In this document: positions 33,903-40,490 of the stretch, piece by piece
Layout of the letters: each line of letters starts with the position of its first letter
Numbering within the stretch: position 1 is the stretch's first letter
Assembly (NCBI GenBank): GCA_002328835.1
Contig: DCWN01000018.1
Location: 1-40,490, forward strand
From: Acidobacteria bacterium UBA2161
GTDB lineage: Bacteria > Acidobacteriota > Vicinamibacteria > Vicinamibacterales > UBA823
Direction: 5' to 3'
DNA length: 40,490 nucleotides
Notes under the pieces: model-generated
Database searches by the model: none
The model's input: the letters and a program-made list of their open reading frames with translations, nothing else
What the model was told of the DNA's origin: nothing
Program-made: the position numbers and the translations under genes

Positions 33903-36566
33903 TCATTGTCGGCTGAAGGTCACCTGGACCGCCGCGCCGGGCTCGACCGACAGCGGCTGGCTCGTGTTCTGGGCCGCATCGGGGCACAGCCGCGACACGG
34001 TGTGACGGCCTGCCGCGATCGGCTGGTTCTGAATCGGTGGGAATCCCACGGTCTGCTCGTCGATCAGAATCTCACAGTTGCCCGGCCGTGAGAACACCGT
34101 GACCGTGCCGGCCGCGCCGACGGGAAATTCCCGCCGCTGATCGGCGGCGACGTCGGCCGTCACGCGCTGGTCGAGGAACAGTTCTTGATTGCGGACCCGC
34201 AGCGTGACGGCACCCGCCTGGACCCGGATCTCGTGCTCGGTGGCGGCGTTGCGCACCCGACGGTTGCCTTGCCAGACCTCGAACAGATACGGTCCACTGA
34301 GGACGAGGCGTCCGGTCGGCACCGGCGCGCCGAGCGTCGCCACGATCCGTAGCGTCGGGCCAGACGCCTCGGGAACCTCCAGATCTACCGGCTGGAATCC
34401 GCCGCGCGTCAATCGGATCATCTGGGGGAACCCGCCCCGAAACGGCACGGTCGTCGGCGTCTGCACCTGCACCGTCTCGCCCTCGAGCAGCAAGATGTCC
34501 TCGCCGTCGAAGACCACTCGGGCACCCGTCGGGTCCGAATCGACGCTGAGCGCGTACACCGGATCGGGGCCGCTCGGCGGCGGCTGGACGATCCTCGGCA
34601 CGGTCGGCCAATCGACCGCGGACCCGACCGCGGACCCGACCGCGACATAGGCGCCAACACCGACCGCGAGCACCAACGCCGCGGCTCCGGCGAATCGGGG
34701 CCAGGTGCCGCGACGCCGCGCGAGCGCCGACGCGGCCTCCGCGCTGGGGCGCACCCCCGGCACGGCGATGTCGCCCGCCGGCCGGCCGAGGCTGGCGACG
34801 CCGCGCGCGACCACGATGTCGCCGGCAGCCTCCCCAATCGCCGGCCGGCGGGAGGGCTCGGCGAGCGCTGTCTCGCACACCAGCCGCAGGGCAGTCAGCA
34901 ATTCGTCGGCGCTCGCATACCGGGCCTCCGGTTGCTTCTGCAACGCCCGCGCGACCACTTGCTCGAGCGCTTCCGGTACGGCGGCGCGCAGCGATGCCGG
35001 TTCCTCATTGAGAATCTGGTAGGCCACGGCCGCCGGCGAGTCGCCCTTGAACGGCGCGCCGCCCCCGAACAGCTCGTACATCAGCGCGCCGACGGCAAAC
35101 ACGTCGGTCCGCACGTCCACGGCCTCGCCGTTGAGTTGCTCGGGCGACATGTATTCCACGCTGCCCGCGGGATCGCTGAAGCTCGGATCGCTCCCGCTGC
35201 GCTTGGCGATGCCGAAGTCGAGCAGCTTCACCGTGCCGTCCTCGAGCACCCGGACGTTGCTGGGTTTGATGTCGCGATGGATGACGCCCTGCGCGTGCGC
35301 GAACGACAGTCCGGCGCAGAGCTGGATGACGAGCTGCACGCGGTCGGCCAGCGCCAACGGCGGGGAGCGCCGCATCAGGCCGTCGAGATCTGTGCCGTCC
35401 AGGAACTCCATAACGATGTAGGGAGCACCTTCGGCTTCACCGAGTTCGTAGATCGTGATGATATTAGGGTGCTGCAGTCGCGCGGCCGCCCGCGCCTCGC
35501 GCTCGAAGTGGTCGGCAGAACTCTCCTCGTCGTCGCCGAACTCCCCCAGAATGCTCTTGATAGCGACATCCCGGTCCAGGACCGGGTCGTGGGCCCGATA
35601 GACGACCCCCATGCCGCCCTGCCCCACCCGCTCCAGGACGCGGTAGCGGCCGATCATGCCGAGGCTGACGAGCACCGTCTCGTCGGCGTCGGGCTCGGGC
35701 TCCGCCGTTGCCGGCGCCGCTCGGTCGACGCATCGCAGATCGACCAGCAGCGCCTCGACACCCTGGTAGCGGTCCGCGGGATCCTTTTGCAGGGCGCGCG
35801 CGATGATCCGTTCGAGGGCGGGCGGCACACCCTTGAGGGGCGGCGGCGGCTCCTCGACGACCTTCCGCATGACCAGCGGCAGCGACTCTGCCGCGAAGGG
35901 CTTGCGGCCGCTGACGAGCTGATAGAGGACGGCCCCGACCGAGAAGATGTCGGACCGGTGATCCGCCACCTTGCCGCGAACCTGCTCGGGCGACATGTAG
36001 TCGGGCGTCCCGAAGATCAACCCGCTGCGCGTCAGCTTGGACGACGCGATCCGCGCCAGGCCGAAGTCCAGGATCTTGATCGTGCCGTCGGGCGTCACGA
36101 AGAGATTGGCCGGCTTCAGATCGCGATGAACGATCGACCTGCCGTGCGCGAAGGCCAGCCCGTCGCACATCTGGCTCATGATGTCGAGCGCCCGGTCGAG
36201 CGGCAGCCGTTTGCCGCCCTTCAATTCGGCCGACAGGCTATCGCCCGCCAGCAGCTCCATCACGAAGAACGCGCGACCGTCCTCCTCGCCGAAGTCGTAG
36301 ACCTGGATGATGTTGCGGTGGCGCAGGTCGGCCGCCGCCCGCGCCTCGCGCCGGAAACGCTCCTGCGTCTCTTCGACCTCGGCGACGTTGATCAGCAGCA
36401 TCTTGAGCGCGACCTCGCGCTGGAGCTGCGTGTCCCGCGCTCGGTAGACGACACCCATGCCCCCCTTGCCGATCCGTTCGATCAGCTCGTAGCGTCCGAT
36501 TCGCTCAGGGATCTTCTTCGGCTGCGCGCCCATCGACGCCGTCGGAGCGTCGTCTTGACCGGTCAT
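33903..36566 (-). CDS. Ser/Thr protein kinase with two tandem kinase domains and PEGA sensor
   Basis: An 887-residue Hanks-type kinase carrying two complete catalytic domains. Domain 1 (about 24-280) has glycine loop GKGGMGVVY (33-41), K55, HRD at 147-149 and DFG at 167-169. Domain 2 (about 306-565) has GQGGMGVVY, K337, HRD at 430-432 and DFG at 450-452. Both have APE-type SPEQ motifs, so both look active. A juxtamembrane linker is followed by a TM helix (about 624-645), then extracytoplasmic PEGA-like domains. A 12-bp DNA repeat (near 34615-34645) encodes GSAVGSAV just outside the membrane. It overlaps the phosphatase ORF by four bases (ATGA). Confidence 0.93.
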   Translation of the reverse strand: MTGQDDAPTASMGAQPKKIPERIGRYELIERIGKGGMGVVYRARDTQLQREVALKMLLINVAEVEETQERFRREARAAADLRHRNIIQVYDFGEEDGRAFFVMELLAGDSLSAELKGGKRLPLDRALDIMSQMCDGLAFAHGRSIVHRDLKPANLFVTPDGTIKILDFGLARIASSKLTRSGLIFGTPDYMSPEQVRGKVADHRSDIFSVGAVLYQLVSGRKPFAAESLPLVMRKVVEEPPPPLKGVPPALERIIARALQKDPADRYQGVEALLVDLRCVDRAAPATAEPEPDADETVLVSLGMIGRYRVLERVGQGGMGVVYRAHDPVLDRDVAIKSILGEFGDDEESSADHFEREARAAARLQHPNIITIYELGEAEGAPYIVMEFLDGTDLDGLMRRSPPLALADRVQLVIQLCAGLSFAHAQGVIHRDIKPSNVRVLEDGTVKLLDFGIAKRSGSDPSFSDPAGSVEYMSPEQLNGEAVDVRTDVFAVGALMYELFGGGAPFKGDSPAAVAYQILNEEPASLRAAVPEALEQVVARALQKQPEARYASADELLTALRLVCETALAEPSRRPAIGEAAGDIVVARGVASLGRPAGDIAVPGVRPSAEAASALARRRGTWPRFAGAAALVLAVGVGAYVAVGSAVGSAVDWPTVPRIVQPPPSGPDPVYALSVDSDPTGARVVFDGEDILLLEGETVQVQTPTTVPFRGGFPQMIRLTRGGFQPVDLEVPEASGPTLRIVATLGAPVPTGRLVLSGPYLFEVWQGNRRVRNAATEHEIRVQAGAVTLRVRNQELFLDQRVTADVAADQRREFPVGAAGTVTVFSRPGNCEILIDEQTVGFPPIQNQPIAAGRHTVSRLCPDAAQNTSQPLSVEPGAAVQVTFSRQ

Positions 36567-37165
36567 TCCTCGTACCGAATGCCGAGGGCCGTGACGTTGT
36601 CACTCGCCTTGGCGTCGAGCGCCACGTCGACGATCCGCTGCGTGAGCGCGGCGACGTCAGCGCCGTCCGACAGCATCGCACCGAGGGCGGCGTCGTCGAG
36701 TGTCTCGTGCACGCCGTCGCTGCACAGCAAGAGTGTCTCGCCGTCGCGCACGAACTGCTCCTTGACCGCGACCTCCGTCTCCTCGGTGGCCCCCAGGACG
36801 TTCGTCAGCACGTTGCGCATCGGGTGCGAGGCCAACTCCACCTCATCCCCGTCTTCCTCGCATGCGAGAACGGTCGCGATCCAGGAATCGTCCTCGGTCA
36901 ACTGCGACAGTTCTCCAGCGTGCCAGAAATAGAGGCGGCTGTCGCCGACTCCGGAATAGACCAGCCGATTGTCCTGCACCAGGGCCGCGACGATCGTGCT
37001 GCCCATGCCCGTGTACTCGTCGCTGCTGTCGGCGGCCCGGAACACGCGGCGGAAGGCGCGAGGCGCAGCGTATTGCTTTGAGCCGCGCCTCGTAATGACA
37101 TACACAGGGACGCCGTTGGTCGCTGGATCCAAGCAGTTCTCAGGCGGCACCGCTACTACTTCCAT
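36563..37165 (-). CDS. PP2C-type phosphatase missing its N-terminal third
   Basis: A 200-residue ORF. From about residue 38 it is a clear PP2C core: GMGSTIVAALV (53-63), VGDSRLYFW (D75), QLTEDDSW, CSDGVHE (D150) and SDNVTALGIRY (D189, N190). The N-terminal elements of the family, including the first metal-binding Asp and the DGMGG motif, are absent. The first 37 residues (MEVVAVPPENCLDPATNGV...) do not resemble PP2C. The ATG lies inside the 3' end of the adjacent broken DUF5655 gene, so the start is fortuitous. It would be expected to lack activity. The overlap with the kinase gene suggests an original kinase-phosphatase pair. Confidence 0.8.
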   Translation of the reverse strand: MEVVAVPPENCLDPATNGVPVYVITRRGSKQYAAPRAFRRVFRAADSSDEYTGMGSTIVAALVQDNRLVYSGVGDSRLYFWHAGELSQLTEDDSWIATVLACEEDGDEVELASHPMRNVLTNVLGATEETEVAVKEQFVRDGETLLLCSDGVHETLDDAALGAMLSDGADVAALTQRIVDVALDAKASDNVTALGIRYEE

Positions 37166-37581
37166 TCCTCAAAAGCTCGCTTGAGCGCTTCCTGAAGTGT
37201 CGCGTGGTGCTTCTGAACCTCACCGGACTCAAGGGTAAGGACATAACGACGCCAGCGCGAATCGTAATCCGCCTTTACGCCGGCCTGCTCGAGCATCTCG
37301 GTTACTTCATTACTCCGCGAAAGTGCCAACCCAAGCCGGAGCCACTGTTGCGCGGCTGGAAAACATCGAGGTTGTCAGGTTTGCCATTGCGGGCGAGGCC
37401 GATGAAGTGCTTGTTGTACTTGGGTTCAAGCTGCTGATCATTCAGCTTGATGAGTTGAACGACCTCGTCTACAAGAGCAAGGATTTTCTGGGGCTTCGGC
37501 AATGCGATCCTGCAGCCAGCGCTCGTCCAGTTCGGGATGATCCTTAAGTGACAAGCGTTCATGCTTCGTGAACTTCAGCAC
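37156..37581 (-). pseudogene. broken DUF5655 / nuclease-like gene
   Basis: Three reading-frame pieces of one family are visible. The N-terminal piece, from GTG 37581, is LKFTKHERLSLKDHPELDER then WLQDRIAE. A frame jump with the middle missing leads to LVDEVVQLIKLNDQQLEPKY and NKHFIGLARNGKPDNLDVFQP. A one-base shift within 37345-37358 leads to WLRLGLALSRSNEVTEMLEQ, YDSRWRRYVLTLESGEVQKH and LKRAFEEWK, then stop. The pieces match the start and the C-terminal DUF5655 domain of a known bacterial family. The stretch is poorer in GC than its neighbours (30 of 60 bases at 37441-37500). Upstream, 37582-37814, I see no gene. Confidence 0.75.
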
Positions 37582-37732
37582 GGATGTCTTCTGTCTCTGT
37601 TCCGCACGGCATTGCCACCCACCGACCCGCGCTGAGCCGGAGACGCCGCTACCTTATTACCGATCCCGCTTGCTGGGTTCGGTGCCGTCAGGAGACGGCC
37701 ACCGTGCATGGCCCGGTCAGCCGCACTCATCG

Positions 37733-37756
37733 ACATGGTCAAACACATGGTCAGAC
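37733..37756. repeat. two-copy 12-bp tandem repeat
   Basis: ACATGGTCAAAC is followed directly by ACATGGTCAGAC, one mismatch. It lies in the foreign-looking gap between the phosphatase remnant and tRNA-Leu(UAG). Confidence 0.6.
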
Positions 37757-37814
37757 ACTATTGTAGCGATCATTTTACCAGCGCCTAGCTTTACGTAACT
37801 TGTTGAAAATAAAG

Positions 37815-37900
37815 TGCCGAGGGTGGGGATCGAACCCACACGAGCCGTAAAGCTCACAGGATTTTAGGTCCTGAGCGTCTGCCAGTTTCGCCACCTCGGC
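37815..37900 (-). tRNA. tRNA-Leu (anticodon UAG)
   Basis: An 86-nt class II tRNA on the reverse strand. It is nearly identical to the tRNA at 37-122 but has anticodon loop CCTAAAA, reading UAG, and two changed bases in the variable arm region. The 3' CCA is not encoded. Foreign-looking DNA begins immediately at its 3' end, a common integration point. Confidence 0.97.
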
Positions 37901-37938
37901 GTTGTCACGAGCGCCGTGTCGTCGCGACCACGGCGTCG

Positions 37939-37967
37939 ATTCTGGCAGATTCAGGGCGCTACGTCAG
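37939..37967 (-). promoter_or_regulatory. promoter of tRNA-Leu(UAG)
   Basis: Minus-strand -35 CTGACG (37967-37962) and -10 CAGAAT (37944-37939) are separated by 17 bases, with the -10 ending 38 bases before the tRNA 5' end. Hexamers and spacing match those at 684-656. Confidence 0.65.
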
Positions 37968-38045
37968 CTGCGGTCGGAACCAGCGGCTGAGCGACGCGCC
38001 CTGGCACGGCACAGAGGAAAGAGGCGGCGAACGGCCGACCGACGA

Positions 38046-38291
38046 GCTGTAGACGACGTAGATCTCTGTCGGCTCGGTCGGTTCCTGTTGGATCAATTCG
38101 CCGGCCGGCTCGGCCCGGTCCCAGGCCGGTTCGGTCAGCAGCCCGTCGAGCTCTATCGTTTCGTCGTCGGCGAGTTTCAGTGCCCGGAAGGAGCGCGGTT
38201 CGTCGGCGGGCGTCTCCTAGCCGGCCACCGACGCGGAAAGCAGGACGACGGCGGCCAGACCGAGGGCACGGACGCAAGGGATTCGGCGCAT
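38046..38291 (-). pseudogene. DUF5916 protein, 5' fragment with nonsense codon
   Basis: From ATG 38291 the minus strand encodes a signal peptide (MRRIPCVRALGLAAVVLL), then TAG where the intact paralogue has a Gln codon after VAG. It continues in frame as EPRSFRALKLADDETIELDG, LLTEPAWDRAEPAGELIQQE and IYVVYS. This parallels the first 80 or so residues of the 8099-10318 protein, with a four-codon deletion (GGAP). Homology ends abruptly at 38046. It marks the right junction of the 10461-38045 segment. Confidence 0.9.
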
Positions 38292-38326
38292 GATCTGACG
38301 GGAAGGCGAGGACCGGACCGCAGCCC

Positions 38327-39097
38327 TCAGTCAGTCCAGACGGGCGGCCGCTTCGCCAGGAACGCCGTGACGGCCTCGGTGACGTCGGGCGTGCGCATCA
38401 GTTCGTTGAGATAGAGCCGCTCGAGATCGGGGAGTACGCGGGCCACGTGCTTGCGGAGGCCGAACCGGGCCGCGGCCGCGGCATGGCGGAGCCCGGACGC
38501 GGAGCGCCCGGCGAGGTGTTCGTCGAACCACGCACCGACCTCAGCATCGAGTCGATCACGTGGCACCACGCGCGTCACCAGCCCCGCCTGTTCCCACTCT
38601 GCGGCAGGTCTGGTCGCGCCCGTCAGGATCGCATCGGTCGCCCGCGCGTAGCCGAGGCGCGGGGGCAGCAGCGCCGCCGCAGCCGGGGGGAACGCGGCCA
38701 GGGCCACCTCGGGCACGCCGATCACGGCATCGTCGGCCGCGAAGATGAAGTCGCACGCCAGCGCCAGTTCGAACCCGCCGCCGAGACAGCGCCCCTGGAC
38801 CACGGCCGCCGTCGGCACCGGCACGTCGAGCAAGTCACGGATCATCTGGTGCATGGCGGGCAGCATCCGCTCGACCTGCCCTGGGGCGTGCTCGCTGATG
38901 CTGGCCCCGAAGCTGAAGTGCGGGCCGCCGCCCTCCAGGGTCAGCAGCCTCACCGAGCGCAACTCCTCGAGCTTGGCCAGTTCGGCGCTCACCCGCTCCA
39001 CCATGGTCGTCGTGAGCACGTTGCCCTTGGGGCTATCGAGGACGATCCGCGCCAGTGTCTCGTTCCGCTCGAGTGTCAACCTCACCTGTTCAGCCAT
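38327..39097 (-). CDS. enoyl-CoA hydratase/isomerase family protein
   Basis: A 256-residue crotonase-fold enzyme. It has the N-terminal VRLTLERNETLARIVLDSPKGN, an oxyanion-hole segment GGGPHFSFGASISEH, and the second oxyanion/active-site stretch VQGRCLGGGFELALACDFIFAADDAVIGVPEV. The FSFGAS-x-x-EH sequence is like that of cyclohexadienecarbonyl-CoA hydratases of aromatic degradation, but no other genes of that route are here, so substrate is left open. AGG five bases upstream favours ATG 39097; ATG 39100 is adjacent. It follows the DUF255 gene by 19 bases, so the two are probably cotranscribed. Its last 36 codons are duplicated at 10349-10460. Confidence 0.88.
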   Translation of the reverse strand: MAEQVRLTLERNETLARIVLDSPKGNVLTTTMVERVSAELAKLEELRSVRLLTLEGGGPHFSFGASISEHAPGQVERMLPAMHQMIRDLLDVPVPTAAVVQGRCLGGGFELALACDFIFAADDAVIGVPEVALAAFPPAAAALLPPRLGYARATDAILTGATRPAAEWEQAGLVTRVVPRDRLDAEVGAWFDEHLAGRSASGLRHAAAAARFGLRKHVARVLPDLERLYLNELMRTPDVTEAVTAFLAKRPPVWTD

Positions 39098-39116
39098 CAT
39101 CACCTATCGCTATTCG

Positions 39117-40490
39117 TTAAACGGATCCGACGACGATCGCCCGCGAATCGAGCTCGGCAACGACGGAGGCGACGTCACTCGTCGGCGCGTCGCAGACGAA
39201 GTTCTTACAGAGATACGCGGTCGCCCGACCGTCGAGCATCGTCATCTCACCGACCCACGGCAGCCGCTCCGCCAGGCGCGCCTGGTGCGCGCCAGGTTCG
39301 ACGAAGACCGCGATTAGCCCGGGCGCGTAGAGGCCTGCCAGTGCGGCGAGCATCACACGAGTGTCCGCCGCGTTGCGCCGCCCGACGACCACCACCTGGG
39401 CCCGCGCCTGGTGATGCACCGAGAGTGCGGCCATCATCATAGGCACGGCGCGAGACGGCGGCGCACCCTCGACGCCGAGGCGTCCCAGCGTGCGATCGAA
39501 TCGCGCCGACGCGGCGGCGTCCTCGGCCAGCTGCCCCAGTGTCTGCAGGTTCATCGCCGACACCGAACTGGCCGCGGGCTCCGCCCCATCGTAATCTTCC
39601 TTCAGCCGGAGCAGCACGGACGAGTCCTCGCCCGTCGTCGCGAACCATCCCCCGTCCTGATCATCCCAGAACAGCTCGTCCTGCCGCCGTTGCAGCGTCT
39701 CGGCCCAATCGAGCCAGTCGGGATCGAAGTCGGCCTGGAACAGCTCGAGCAGCCCCCAGATCACGTAGGCGTAGTCCTCGCTGTAGCCGTCGATCGCGGC
39801 TCGACCGTCGCGGTAGCGCCGCAGTAACCGGAGGTGGTCGGCATCCCACAATGTCTCGCGCAGGAACCGCGCCGCCGATTGCGCCGCCGACAGGAGCGGC
39901 GCCGCCGCAGCGTCGTCCGCCTGCAGGACACGCGCGGCCCGGGCGAACGCGGCGATCATCAGCCCGTTCCAGCCCGCGAGAATCTTCTCGTCGAGGTGCG
40001 GCCGGGGACGCTGCGCACGGGTACGGTGCAGCACGGCGCGCGTCTTCGCCAGGACCGCCGTCGCGTCGTCGACCGACCGGCCGGTGAGCCGCGCGACGTC
40101 ATCGATCGCCCGCGCCTCGTAGAGGATGTTCTGCCGGGTGAACTCGCCGTGCGGGTCCTCGGGCGCGTTGCCCTCCGGGGCGGTGCCGTAGCGCGCGCAG
40201 ACGACTTCGGCGTCGTCACCGAACAGCGCCTCGATCTCGGCGACGGTCCAGACGTAGAACGCCCCCTCGCGCTTCTCGGGATGGTCGTCGCCCACCGGTC
40301 CCGGGTCCGGTGGCAGGCTGTCGGCATCCTCGGCCGAATAGAACCCGCCACCCGGGGCCGTCATCTCTCGTCCGACGTAGGCCAGCGTGTCGAGCGCGAC
40401 GTCCTTGTAGGCAGCCAGGCCCGTCGCCTGGTGCGCCTCGAGGTAGGCCAGCACTAACTGGGCCTGGTCGTAGAGCATCTTCTCGAAGTG
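39117..40490 (-). CDS. DUF255 thioredoxin-domain protein (YyaL/SSP411 family), C-terminal part
   Basis: The gene runs off the right edge, so its start and N-terminal thioredoxin-like domain are outside the window. The visible 457 residues begin in the hallmark HFEKMLYDQAQLVLAYLEAH. They continue as the alpha/alpha-toroid part of the family: GGGFYSAEDADSLP, GAFYVWTVAEIEALFG, DEKILAGWNGLMIAAFARAA and ending in YLCKNFVCDAPTSD. These proteins resemble N-acylglucosamine epimerase-like toroids fused to thioredoxin. Their reaction is not established. Confidence 0.9.
   Translation of the reverse strand, partial: HFEKMLYDQAQLVLAYLEAHQATGLAAYKDVALDTLAYVGREMTAPGGGFYSAEDADSLPPDPGPVGDDHPEKREGAFYVWTVAEIEALFGDDAEVVCARYGTAPEGNAPEDPHGEFTRQNILYEARAIDDVARLTGRSVDDATAVLAKTRAVLHRTRAQRPRPHLDEKILAGWNGLMIAAFARAARVLQADDAAAAPLLSAAQSAARFLRETLWDADHLRLLRRYRDGRAAIDGYSEDYAYVIWGLLELFQADFDPDWLDWAETLQRRQDELFWDDQDGGWFATTGEDSSVLLRLKEDYDGAEPAASSVSAMNLQTLGQLAEDAAASARFDRTLGRLGVEGAPPSRAVPMMMAALSVHHQARAQVVVVGRRNAADTRVMLAALAGLYAPGLIAVFVEPGAHQARLAERLPWVGEMTMLDGRATAYLCKNFVCDAPTSDVASVVAELDSRAIVVGSV

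Noticed and set aside
37..37900. The two leucine tRNAs as attachment-site repeats bounding a 37.8-kb island
   Set aside because: Their identity is expected for leucine isoacceptors and each is a full tRNA with its own anticodon. The DUF5916/hydratase repeats are better boundary evidence.

Overview
The window looks like a chromosome segment of a GC-rich, Gram-negative, environmental bacterium, most likely an Acidobacteriota relative. This is an inference from gene content: a DUF5916 outer-membrane-type protein, a fused MFS/spermidine synthase, PEGA-domain proteins, tandem Ser/Thr kinase domains, a Tad pilus and a DUF255 thioredoxin-domain protein. No rRNA or phylogenetic marker is present to prove it.

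Left part (1-10460). A tRNA-Leu(UAA) is followed on the minus strand by a small DUF4440 gene and a glycine-zipper envelope protein. On the plus strand come an NtrC-type sigma-54 activator, its histidine kinase and a Pro/Ala-rich lipoprotein, then an OmpA-like lipoprotein. A good -24/-12 promoter lies upstream of the glycine-zipper gene and a weaker one upstream of the OmpA gene. GTAA/TTAC palindromes lie further upstream of both, so these genes look like a local sigma-54 regulon. A sulfatase-fold lipoprotein, a small secreted protein and a large DUF5916 protein follow.

Centre (10461-29348). A minus-strand operon of 17 genes (about 25940 to 10475) encodes a Tad/Flp pilus. It has three leading pilin-like genes, TadE/TadG-type pseudopilins, CpaB, a short secretin, a TadZ-TadA fusion ATPase, TadB, a 58-residue pilin-like protein, TadC and DUF192. 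Unusually, the operon then continues into three membrane-anchored FHA-domain proteins and a second, GspE/PilB-type ATPase. No prepilin peptidase is present. Two plus-strand genes follow: a lipoprotein and the fused spermidine synthase.

Right part (29349-40490). A patch of gene fragments (aldolase-sulfatase chimera, Rossmann-fold fragment) leads to a minus-strand signalling operon: PP2C-like phosphatase lacking its N-terminus, a kinase with two catalytic domains, a TPR/beta-propeller protein and a PEGA/PDZ protein. A foreign-looking patch with a broken DUF5655 gene separates this from a second tRNA-Leu(UAG). An enoyl-CoA hydratase and a partial DUF255 protein end the window.

Two themes stand out. 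First, phosphothreonine readers (FHA) sit inside a pilus operon, with a Ser/Thr kinase and a damaged phosphatase about 17 kb away, which suggests phospho-control of pilus assembly. Second, the whole 10461-38045 segment is flanked by direct repeats of about 400 bp. Each repeat spans the DUF5916/enoyl-CoA hydratase junction, with complementary truncations as expected for single-crossover (Campbell-like) integration.
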